Shown one piece after another: positions 35,646-42,914 of a stretch of DNA of 47,119 bases (its first letter is position 1; each line of letters opens with the position of its first letter). Where the stretch lies: the NCBI GenBank assembly GCA_007119795.1, contig SKOZ01000008.1, positions 1-47,119 on the forward strand, given 5' to 3'. Made by a program: the position numbers and the translations under genes. Below the pieces are notes generated by a model that did not search any database, was not told where the DNA came from, and saw only the letters and a list, made by a program, of their open reading frames with translations. The stretch is from Planctomycetales bacterium. Lineage in GTDB: Bacteria > Planctomycetota > Planctomycetia > Pirellulales > Thermoguttaceae.

Positions 35646-36902
35646 ATGAAGCGGCACGTCATGCACCGCGCTACGCTGGCGGCGATCGCCGCCCTTGTCC
35701 TGGCAAGTGCCGCCCGCGCCGATCGATTCACCGTCGAGGTGCCCGCGGGCGATACCGAGCGCGTCCATACCCCGGTCCGGTTCTCCCTTCACGTCTCCGC
35801 GGAACACGCCGAACGCACGGCCGTCGTGCTCGCCGCCGCGGATGGCACCGAGCTGCTCGGCCAGCTCACTGGCCCAGGCCTCTTGGTGGAGCCCGCCGAG
35901 GCCCCCGCAGGATTCGTCGCCCGCGAACTGCACTGCGTCATCCCCCGTTTGGCTGCCGGAGAGTCGCTCACGGTCGATCTCGACTTCGCGGCGCCGGTTC
36001 CCGAGGCCCCCAGCTTCGCCTGGGAGGACACGCCTCAGGACAATGCCCTCTTGAGCTTCGACGACCGGCCCGTCCTCCGCTACATGTACGCCCCGCTCGA
36101 CACCTCCTCGCCCCAGGTCCGCGAGGAGACCTACAAGGTCTTCCACCACCTCTACAATCCCGCGGGCACCCGCCCGCTGACCAAGGGACCCGGCGGACTT
36201 TTCTCCCACCACCGGGGCCTCTTCTACGGGTTCAACCGCATTACCGATGCCCAGGGCCGCTCCGCCGACACCTGGCACTGCAGTGGCGACGCCCACCAGT
36301 CGCACCAGGAGTTCCTCGCCGAAGAGGCCGGACCGGTCCTCGGGCGGCACACGGTGGTCGTCGGCTGGCACGGTCACGGCGGCGAGATGTTCGCCCGCGA
36401 GCAGCGCCAGATGACCGTCTACCACACCTCGGGAGGGCACCTCGTCGAGTTCGCCTCGCGGCTGGAGTCGCTCGGCGGCACCATCCGCCTCGACGGCGAC
36501 CCGCAGCACGCCGGCTTCCAGTTCCGCGCCGCCCAGGAAGTGGCCGACGGCGACCCCGACGCGAACACCTACTTCCTTCGCCCGGACGGCAGGGGCGCTC
36601 CCGGCCGGACCCGCAACTGGAGCGAGCCGGGCGATGCCTTCGCCGACCTCCCCTGGAACGCCATGAGCTTCGTCGTCGACGGCGATCGCTACACGGTCGT
36701 CTACCTCGACCATCCCGACAACCCCAAGGAGGCCCGCTACAGCGAGCGGACCTACGGCCGCTTCGGCTCCTACTTCGAATACGACTTGACGGAAAAAGAG
36801 CCGTTGGAGCTGAACTACCGTGTCTGGCTCCAGGCAGGCGAAATGACGGTCGACGAGGCCGCGAGGCGGCACCACGACTTCGTCAGCCCCCCCGGGGCCT
36901 GA
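35646..36902 (+). CDS. Secreted PmoA-like (DUF6807) protein
   Basis: 418 residues from ATG at 35646 with AAGGAG eleven bases upstream; ATG at 35661 is possible. A Sec signal peptide (TLAAIAALVLASAARA) leads into a small beta domain (about 30-115). The PmoA-like domain follows: FDDRPVLRYMYAPLD, VFHHLYNPAGTRPLTKGPGGLFSHHRGLFYGFNRIT, DTWHCSGDAHQSHQEFL, GRHTVVVGWHGHGGEMFAREQRQMTVYH, PWNAMSFVVDGDRYTVVYLDHPDNP and RFGSYFEYDLTEKEPLELNYRVWLQAGEM. The family is named for weak similarity to methane oxygenase but has no known oxygenase activity. It is common in planctomycetes and linked by context to sugar metabolism. The His-rich segments could bind metal. Its function is unknown. Confidence 0.85.
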   Translation: MKRHVMHRATLAAIAALVLASAARADRFTVEVPAGDTERVHTPVRFSLHVSAEHAERTAVVLAAADGTELLGQLTGPGLLVEPAEAPAGFVARELHCVIPRLAAGESLTVDLDFAAPVPEAPSFAWEDTPQDNALLSFDDRPVLRYMYAPLDTSSPQVREETYKVFHHLYNPAGTRPLTKGPGGLFSHHRGLFYGFNRITDAQGRSADTWHCSGDAHQSHQEFLAEEAGPVLGRHTVVVGWHGHGGEMFAREQRQMTVYHTSGGHLVEFASRLESLGGTIRLDGDPQHAGFQFRAAQEVADGDPDANTYFLRPDGRGAPGRTRNWSEPGDAFADLPWNAMSFVVDGDRYTVVYLDHPDNPKEARYSERTYGRFGSYFEYDLTEKEPLELNYRVWLQAGEMTVDEAARRHHDFVSPPGA

Positions 36903-37072
36903 AGGCGCGCGGCCGCGGGGTGACGGCGATGGCGACGCTTCCGGAGGGCCGTGTCCAGGGCAAGCGGTGAACGCTCTTGAATCTCCACCCTCAAGGGACC
37001 GTGCCGTGAGCGACCAGCCCTCACGTCATGCCCGCACGACGTCTCGATGCCGATCCTCCACCCCCTTGTCAG

Positions 37073-37156
37073 TGGCCGAGGCGGGATTCGAACCCGCATG
37101 GGGGTAGCCCCCGAGGGATTTTAAGTCCCTTGCGTCTGCCATTTCGCCACTCGGCC
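37073..37156 (-). tRNA. tRNA-Leu, anticodon TAA
   Basis: On the minus strand the acceptor GGCCGAG (37150-37156) pairs with CTCGGCC (37074-37080), followed by discriminator A (37073). The D-arm is GGCGAAATGGCAGACGC. The anticodon stem is GGGAC/TCCC with loop CTTAAAA (anticodon TAA). The long variable arm GGGGGCTACCCCC is typical of leucine tRNAs, and the T-arm is GCGGGTTCGAATCCCGC. The 3' CCA is not encoded. It begins 11 bases after the stop of the Schlafen-like gene on the same strand. Confidence 0.95.
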
Positions 37157-37167
37157 CGGGATACCGG

Positions 37168-38406
37168 TCACGGTTGCTCCTGCCCGCGAATCCTCTTCAA
37201 CTCCTCCAGAAAACGTGGTTCGTCGGGACAGTATTCGATGGCTTTCTCGAAGGCATGTCGTACGTCGTCGCCCGGCTTTCGCAGCCAGCGGCGGACCCGC
37301 CCCAGGTCGAACCACGCCCACCCATGGCGCGTCGGCGGTGCATCCATTTGGATGACGCGCTGAAGCAGCTCCTCGGCTTCGCGCAATAGTCGCAACCTGG
37401 CCTGCCGGTCGGCTCCCCTGGCCCGGCGCCGAGCCTCTCCGGCCAGCTTGATCTTCGTCTGCGCAAACTCGTGTGCCGCACGCGCATCGGAGAGCACGGC
37501 GTCGCCCGCAGAAAGAAAAAGTCCATGTTCCTGCTTCTGCCTTCCGGCCCTACGTTCCAAGATAGCCGCATCGAATGCCTCTTGCGACCGCAGCACCTTG
37601 GGCATTCGGTCGAGTATTTTTTTGGCGGCGTCCGAATTGCCCGCATCGAGGTAGGCATCGGCCATCGCGGCCGCGACTCCGGCGTATCCCGGTGAATCTG
37701 CCGGGAACGCATCATGAACGGCACGGCAAGCATCGATATTCCCTAGCGCCGCCAACTCTCGGATAAGGGTCGAGGCGACCGGTGCCGAATCCGGCGAACT
37801 CTTCAAGGCGCCGGACAACCTCCGGAGGACACCTTGTCCGTCTCCGGTGGTTTTCAAATAGGCCGCGTCACGCAGGGCCGATAAGGCCACGAATTCCGGA
37901 TGTGCGGGCAACACGACTCGAAAGTAGCTCCTCCCCTTGTCGAAATCGAACCGGGGCGCCGGCGAGCCGTTGTCGCTCATACTGCGGTATATCTTGGGCA
38001 GGCCCGTGCCTCTACCTTCCGCAAGCCGCAGGTCCTTGAGAAACTCACCGATCCGGCGGTTACGAGCCGGTACCGGCGGCAAGGGCTGTTCTCTCGATAG
38101 ATGCTCCTCTTCGATTCCGTCCACCGGGCCGGGATAGCTGATAATTTCAAGCCTGTTGGGGTAAAGGTAAACCTTGGTCGGCTCGCTTACGCTCTCGTAG
38201 CTCCGGCGGTCATCGGTATGGTTCGATAGGGTGCTGCCCACGTCGCGAAGAAACTCCCTCACGCGCGGCTCGCGAACGTCGTCCAGCGTTGACCCGAGTG
38301 CTCTTCGATCGTCAAAGGGGACTCGATTGGTGAGCTGGATCAGCCGGGTAAGCAAAGCGTCCTTTGCTTCCACCGTTTCGTTGCCGGAGGGCAGTATGGT
38401 GCTCAT
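37168..38406 (-). CDS. Truncated Schlafen/RecG-like (AlbA_2 and HATPase_c_4) protein with TPR-like tail
   Basis: 412 residues from ATG at 38406. Residues 1-60 (ETVEAKDALLTRLIQLTNRVPFDDR ... VREFLRDVGSTL) match the segment just after the AlbA_2 DNA-binding domain of Schlafen/RecG-like proteins. Residues about 68-168 (RRSYESVSEPTKVYLYPNRLEIISYPGPV ... RIGEFLKDLRLAEGRGTGLPKIYRSM ... FRVVLP) match the C-terminal ATPase-like part (HATPase_c_4). The AlbA_2 domain and about 110-130 residues between these blocks are missing, by comparison with the family as I know it. Residues about 175-412 are helical, TPR-like. GC content is visibly lower than in the neighbours. The full-length family includes defence and regulatory proteins; this copy may be decayed. 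Confidence 0.68.
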   Translation of the reverse strand: MSTILPSGNETVEAKDALLTRLIQLTNRVPFDDRRALGSTLDDVREPRVREFLRDVGSTLSNHTDDRRSYESVSEPTKVYLYPNRLEIISYPGPVDGIEEEHLSREQPLPPVPARNRRIGEFLKDLRLAEGRGTGLPKIYRSMSDNGSPAPRFDFDKGRSYFRVVLPAHPEFVALSALRDAAYLKTTGDGQGVLRRLSGALKSSPDSAPVASTLIRELAALGNIDACRAVHDAFPADSPGYAGVAAAMADAYLDAGNSDAAKKILDRMPKVLRSQEAFDAAILERRAGRQKQEHGLFLSAGDAVLSDARAAHEFAQTKIKLAGEARRRARGADRQARLRLLREAEELLQRVIQMDAPPTRHGWAWFDLGRVRRWLRKPGDDVRHAFEKAIEYCPDEPRFLEELKRIRGQEQP

Positions 38407-38540
38407 CGCAGGGTATCCCGAGGTGCAAGGTCTTGACGGAAGTCATCACCGATTTGGCGATTGCGGAAATCCCCCGGCCGACAGTGACGATACGCCAAAT
38501 AGGGGTGGATGATCAAGGCCTGCGCTGCAGGTCACCTGCT

Positions 38541-40106
38541 TCACGGATTGGGCGCCACCGGGGCGTCGGCCGGTGCGCGGTGGTTGGCCACGATGCGGTT
38601 GACGGCGCTGAGGAAGGCCTTGGCGCTGGCCTCCAGGCTGTCGGTGGAGACGCCGCGGCCCCGGTAGAGGCGGTTCTCGTACTCGACCTCGACGCGGACC
38701 TCTCCCTGGGCGTCCTGCCCCACGGTGACGCTGTGGACCTGGAAGTCGCGGCAGTGGACGTTCATGCCCGTCAGCTCTTTGATCGCCAGGAAGACGGCGT
38801 CCACGGGCCCGTCGCCGCAGGCCATCCGCGTGCTGTGGGGTTCCTCCCCGTGGCGGAGGGTGAGGCTCACCTCGGGCTTGCACCCGGTGCCGCAGCTCAC
38901 GGAGTAGTCTTCCAGCGTCCAGAGCTCGGGAACGGCGAGAATCTCCTGCTCGATGAGCGCCGCCAGGTCGCCGTCGTAGATCTCCTTCTTCTTGTCGGCC
39001 AGCTCCTTGAAGGCCTCGAAGACGGCGTGGAGCTGCTCGCCGGTGAGGTGGTAGCCTAGCTGGCGCGCGCGGTCGGCCAGCGCCGCCCGCCCGCTGTGCT
39101 TGCCCAGGACCAGGTCCGTCTTCGCGAAGCCCACGTCTTCCGGCCGCATGATCTCGTAGGTGGTCCGCTCCTTGAGGATGCCGTCCTGGTGAATGCCCGC
39201 CTCGTGGGCGAAGGCGTTCTGCCCCACGATGGCCTTGTTCCGCTGCACCTGGATGCCGGTGACGGCCGCCACCAGCCGGCTCGCGGGGACCAGCCGCTGG
39301 GTGACCACCCCGGTCTCCGCCCCGTAGACGTCCTGCCGGGTCCGCAGGGCCATAACGACCTCTTCCAGCGAACAATTTCCGGCCCGCTCACCGATGCCGT
39401 TGATCGTGCACTCGATCTGGCCGGCGCCGGCCTCCACGGCGGCCAGGCTGTTGGCCACGGCCAGTCCCAGGTCGTTATGGCAGTGGACGCTGATCACCGC
39501 CCGGTCGATGCTGGGCACCCGCTCGCGGAGGGTGCGTATCACCTGGGAAAAATGCGCCGGCGTGGCATAGCCGACCGTGTCCGGGATGTTCACCGTGGTG
39601 GCCCCCGCCTCGATGGCCGCCTCGACGACCCTGCACAGAAAGTCGATTTCGGTGCGGGCCGCGTCTTCCGGGGAGAACTCGACGTCCGTGCAATAGCCGG
39701 CCGCCCGCCGCACCCCCTCGGCCGCGCGGGCGATGATCTGCTCCTTGGTCATCCGCAGCTTGTGCTCGCGGTGGATGGCGCTGGTCGCCAGGAAGACGTG
39801 GATCCGCGGCCGCGGGGAGAGCTTCACCGCCTCCCAGGCGCGGTCGATGTCGGCCTCGCGGCAGCGCGCCAGCCCGCAGACCGCCGGCCCGCGGACGGCG
39901 CGGGCCACCTCGCGAACGGCCTCGAAGTCGCCCGCCGAGGCAATGGGAAAGCCGGCCTCAATGACGTCGACGCCGAGTTCGGCCAGCGTCTGGGCGACCT
40001 CGAGCTTCTCGGCCAGGTTCATGCTTGCGCCCGGCGACTGCTCGCCGTCGCGGAGCGTGGTATCGAAGATAACGATGCGGCGGTGGGTGGTCTGTGACTG
40101 AGGCAT
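38541..40106 (-). CDS. leuA: 2-isopropylmalate synthase
   Basis: 521 residues from ATG at 40106. The catalytic barrel has IFDTTLRDGEQSPGASM, LGVDVIEAGFPIAS, IHVFLATSAIH, SPEDAARTEIDFL, TVNIPDTVGYATP and VHCHNDLGLAVANSLAAVEAGA (metal-binding HxH). The linker FAHEAGIHQDG and the C-terminal regulatory domain (about residues 390-505, VTVGQDAQGEVRVEVEYENR) that binds leucine are present. It condenses acetyl-CoA with 2-oxoisovalerate, the first committed step of leucine synthesis. It stands alone; leuB, leuC and leuD are not adjacent. A leucine-rich leader peptide and a terminator lie upstream on the same strand, so regulation by transcription attenuation is strongly suggested on top of enzyme feedback inhibition. 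Confidence 0.97.
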   Translation of the reverse strand: MPQSQTTHRRIVIFDTTLRDGEQSPGASMNLAEKLEVAQTLAELGVDVIEAGFPIASAGDFEAVREVARAVRGPAVCGLARCREADIDRAWEAVKLSPRPRIHVFLATSAIHREHKLRMTKEQIIARAAEGVRRAAGYCTDVEFSPEDAARTEIDFLCRVVEAAIEAGATTVNIPDTVGYATPAHFSQVIRTLRERVPSIDRAVISVHCHNDLGLAVANSLAAVEAGAGQIECTINGIGERAGNCSLEEVVMALRTRQDVYGAETGVVTQRLVPASRLVAAVTGIQVQRNKAIVGQNAFAHEAGIHQDGILKERTTYEIMRPEDVGFAKTDLVLGKHSGRAALADRARQLGYHLTGEQLHAVFEAFKELADKKKEIYDGDLAALIEQEILAVPELWTLEDYSVSCGTGCKPEVSLTLRHGEEPHSTRMACGDGPVDAVFLAIKELTGMNVHCRDFQVHSVTVGQDAQGEVRVEVEYENRLYRGRGVSTDSLEASAKAFLSAVNRIVANHRAPADAPVAPNP

Positions 40107-40388
40107 GGCAACGATTCCCAAGTCGAATGAGTGATCGCCAAAAAACAAAACAAAACGGCCGGGAGAACTTCCGCTAGACGGCATGCCGACCCCTGGTCGG
40201 CGGGGGAAGCACCAGCCATGCCCGACCTGGCGACTGCCGCCACTTTGTCCTCTGCACGTCGTTCACTCGACTCCGCCTTACCCAACCAAGCTGAGTATAA
40301 CCCTATGGGGCCAAAAGTATCCCCAATTGGCCTACCACGCAATGCCGAGATTGCCCCCAAATCGAGGTAGGCCACCACTTCACGGCAC
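40107..40388. other. Long untranslated leader between the attenuator and leuA
   Basis: About 280 bases of transcribed leader on the minus strand, with no good ribosome site other than the weak one before leuA and no coding sequence that I trust. It is long for a classical attenuator and might hold further structure. Confidence 0.4.
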
Positions 40389-40422
40389 AAAAAAACCCCG
40401 GGACCGCTGCCGGCCCTGGGGT
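40389..40422 (-). terminator. Attenuator terminator of the leuA leader
   Basis: On the minus strand the RNA reads ACCCCAGGGCCG, loop GCAG, then CGGTCCCGGGGT followed by seven U (40389-40395). Eleven of twelve stem positions pair, including one G-U. It lies about 50 bases after the stop codon of the leucine-rich leader peptide and 282 bases before leuA. Its 5' arm can alternatively pair with the segment 40468-40481, which overlaps the end of the leader peptide. Confidence 0.85.
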
Positions 40423-40467
40423 CCGTTGTCTTCTGGTATCGTCTCGCGTGCGACGGAAGGCGTGCGA

Positions 40468-40481
40468 ACCCTAGGACCGGC
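40468..40481 (-). promoter_or_regulatory. Antiterminator half-site overlapping the leader-peptide stop
   Basis: On the minus strand GCCGGTCCTAGGGT (40468-40481) can pair with ACCCCAGGGCCGGC (40409-40422), the 5' arm of the terminator: 13 of 14 positions, one of them G-U. It covers the last codons and the TAG of the leader peptide. A ribosome reaching the stop would mask it, while one stalled on the leucine codons upstream would leave it free to block the terminator. Confidence 0.7.
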
Positions 40482-40563
40482 GGGCGGCCAGCACCCATAA
40501 GAGCAGGCTGAGGTTCGCGCGGACCATCGCAGCGGGTATCCGTGAAAGGAGCCAGAACACCAT
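40471..40563 (-). CDS. Leucine-rich leader peptide of leuA (30 codons, or 18 from an internal ATG)
   Basis: Two in-frame starts are possible: ATG at 40563 (30 residues, with AGGTGGG close in front) and ATG at 40527 (18 residues, weak site). Both end at TAG 40471. The C-terminal half reads NLSLLLWVLAARRS and contains five leucines, three in a row; the long form has seven leucines in 30 residues. The leucine codons are CTC, CTG, CTC, TTA and CTG. The peptide ends about 50 bases before a strong terminator, and the complementary segment at 40468-40481 overlaps its end. This is the layout of leader peptides that sense charged tRNA-Leu by ribosome stalling. Confidence 0.75.
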   Translation of the reverse strand: MVFWLLSRIPAAMVRANLSLLLWVLAARRS

Positions 40564-40608
40564 CCCACCTGACGGCGTGTGCAACAGCCTCGGGTGGGTA
40601 ATGCTAGA

Positions 40609-40637
40609 AGATTACGGGGCAGGCATGGGTTGGTCAA
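40609..40637 (-). promoter_or_regulatory. Probable promoter of the leuA leader
   Basis: On the minus strand TTGACC (40632-40637), a 17-base spacer and TAATCT (40609-40614). The -35 box is good and the -10 box weak. Transcription would start near 40601, about 40 bases before the leader peptide's first ATG. Confidence 0.5.
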
Positions 40638-40780
40638 GTCCGGGGCCGAACGAAATCCTTGCCTCCGGCAATCCCCTTCCCCTGCAATCCGTGTTTCCGG
40701 CCGTTCCTGTCCCCCTTCCCAACAGCCCTCGTGGCCGGTCTAAAGCGTCTTACAGGGCGCTGCAGCGTCAAAGCATTCCC

Positions 40781-40809
40781 TTGACACTCCACGCCCTCGC
40801 CGGTATGTT
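40781..40809 (+). promoter_or_regulatory. Strong promoter for the nusA-infB-rbfA operon
   Basis: A perfect TTGACA (40781-40786), a 17-base spacer and TATGTT (40804-40809) on the plus strand. The predicted transcript has a leader of about 215 bases before nusA at 41030. It diverges from the leuA leader promoter. Confidence 0.75.
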
Positions 40810-41029
40810 TACCAGATTGCGGCGCGTACTAAGTGGTAATGCCCATAGCGGTTTGCGGCGCTCGGCGGTCCCTGCCGGAGCGCATCGCGGGCCGGCAAGA
40901 TGGATGGGACGGGCTCAACCTCTGGGCGGGCAGATCAGGGCTGGGTGGCTGTTCGTCCATTTCTCGGGGGTGGATCGGGGCAGGTGATCGGCCCCGGATG
41001 CCCCCCGAAAATGGGGAAAGTGGATATCG

Positions 41030-42697
41030 ATGAATGCCAACGAGCTTCTGCGAATCGTGGACGCGATCCACCGCGAGAAGAATATCGACAAGGAGATCGT
41101 CTTCGAGGGGATCGAAGCGGCGCTCGTCTCGGCGGCCAAGAAGCACTATGGCGAAGACGAAGAGGTTGTCGTTCGCATAAACCGGGAAGATGGGTCCATC
41201 CGCGGGGCCCACAATGGCGTCCCCATGGCGCCTGAGGAGATCAGCGCCCGCATCGGGGCCCAGACGGCCAAGCAGGTGATGATCCAGAAGATACGCGAGG
41301 CCGAGCGAGACGCCCTCCACGAGGAGTATACCGACCTGATCGAACAGGTGGTCACCGGCACCGTGCAGCGCTTCGAAGGGGGTACAGCAACCGTCTCGCT
41401 CGGTAATGTCGAGGCGATCCTCCCCCGCAGCGAGCAGATCCCCGGCGAGGCGCACCACCCCAACGAGCGGGTGCGCGCCGTCGTCTGCGAGGTCCGAAAG
41501 GCCGGCACCCGCGTCAAGGTGATCCTCAGCCGTATCCGCAACCAACTGGTGGCGCGGCTCTTCGAACAGGAGATTCCCGAGATCGCCGACGGCGTCATCG
41601 AGATCAAGGCCGTCGCCCGCGAGCCCGGCTATCGCGCCAAGGTCGCTGTCAGCAGCAGCGACCAGCGCGTCGATTGCGTCGGCGCCTGCGTGGGCGTCCG
41701 CGGTAACCGCATCAAGAACATCGTCGACGAGCTCGGCGGCGAGCGGATCGACATCGTCCGCTTCAACGACGACACGCAGACGTTCATCACCAACGCCCTG
41801 CAGCCCGCCGAGGTCGAGGAGGTCATCCTCTGCCGAATGCTCGGACGGGCCATCGTCCTGGTTCGCGAAGACAACCTCTCGCTGGCCATCGGACGGCGCG
41901 GACAGAATGTCCGGCTGGCCAGCAAGCTCGTCGGTTGGGACATCGAGATCATGACCCAGGAGGAACTGGCCGAGCAACTCGAACAGGCCGTGGCGGGCTT
42001 TGCCTCCATCGAGGGGCTCTCCGACGAACTGGCCGACCGCCTGGTGGGCGAAGGCTTCCTCACCTACGGCGATCTCTCCGTCATCGAGCCGGACGACCTT
42101 GCCGAGATTGGTGAGCTCGACGCCGGGACCGTGCAGCGGATCATCGACGAGGCCGAATTGCGGGCGGAGATGGCCGAGAAGGCCGCGGCCGAGCAGCGGC
42201 GCCGCCAGCACGAACAAGAACGCCGCGCGGCGGCGCAAACGGCCGCTGACGAGATCGCCGAAGAGACGGCATCGGAGGGCGAGGAGTCCGTCGCTGAAGA
42301 AGAGGGCAGCCTCGAGGGCGGGACCGGGGATTCCGTTCTCGGCGGCGCCCCGGCGGCGGAAACCGCTGCGGAGGAATCCGGCGACGAAACGCTCCGGCCT
42401 TCCCCCGGGGTCGTGGAAGGCTCGGCCGAGCAGACGGTAGCGGACGAGCCGCCGCCCGCACAGGAGGGAGACGAACCGCCGCCTGCAGAGGAGGAACAGG
42501 CCTCCGAAGAAGAGGCTGAAGAGGCTACCGAGGAGGACGACAAACCGGATCGTGGGGATGATGCCCACTCGCACGAGCAGGTTTCGCTCACCGACACCCA
42601 GGATCACCCGTCAGAGGGGGATTCTGCGGAGTCGCTTGGCGAGGACTCGAAGCAGGGTGGCAGGGCCTCGCGAGCAGAAAACTCGCCTTCGGGCTGA
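41030..42697 (+). CDS. nusA: Transcription termination/antitermination factor NusA
   Basis: 555 residues from ATG at 41030. The RNA-polymerase-binding N-domain ([38 protein letters not shown]) is followed by S1 ([38 protein letters not shown]), KH1 ([34 protein letters not shown]) and KH2 ([25 protein letters not shown]). One helix-hairpin-helix repeat ([33 protein letters not shown]) comes next. The last 150 or so residues are a highly acidic Glu/Ala/Pro tail of low complexity. NusA binds RNA polymerase and nascent RNA to tune pausing and termination. It heads the operon; rimP, its usual upstream partner, is absent here. Confidence 0.96.
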   Translation: MNANELLRIVDAIHREKNIDKEIVFEGIEAALVSAAKKHYGEDEEVVVRINREDGSIRGAHNGVPMAPEEISARIGAQTAKQVMIQKIREAERDALHEEYTDLIEQVVTGTVQRFEGGTATVSLGNVEAILPRSEQIPGEAHHPNERVRAVVCEVRKAGTRVKVILSRIRNQLVARLFEQEIPEIADGVIEIKAVAREPGYRAKVAVSSSDQRVDCVGACVGVRGNRIKNIVDELGGERIDIVRFNDDTQTFITNALQPAEVEEVILCRMLGRAIVLVREDNLSLAIGRRGQNVRLASKLVGWDIEIMTQEELAEQLEQAVAGFASIEGLSDELADRLVGEGFLTYGDLSVIEPDDLAEIGELDAGTVQRIIDEAELRAEMAEKAAAEQRRRQHEQERRAAAQTAADEIAEETASEGEESVAEEEGSLEGGTGDSVLGGAPAAETAAEESGDETLRPSPGVVEGSAEQTVADEPPPAQEGDEPPPAEEEQASEEEAEEATEEDDKPDRGDDAHSHEQVSLTDTQDHPSEGDSAESLGEDSKQGGRASRAENSPSG

Positions 42698-42914
42698 GTT
42701 GCCGGCTTTTTTTTCGCCGGATAAAGTACATTTTGGGGCAAGTGAGTTCGATCACTCGGCGACTGCGGTGTACGGCCCCGAGGGGCGGTGCGTGGAGAGG
42801 ACCCAGATCACGGTCGCGATGCCGGGTAGGGAGAGCTGCCTATGTGAGGAATCTGCAGACCGGTGACGGTCCGCGGGGTGCGGCAGCCCTGCGGCCGGAT
42901 CACCTTAAGGGAGG

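Noticed and set aside
42698..42740. CCGGC-T8-CGCCGG after nusA as a terminator
   Set aside because: The T-run lies in the loop rather than after the stem, and infB follows in the same operon, so a Rho-independent terminator is not supported.
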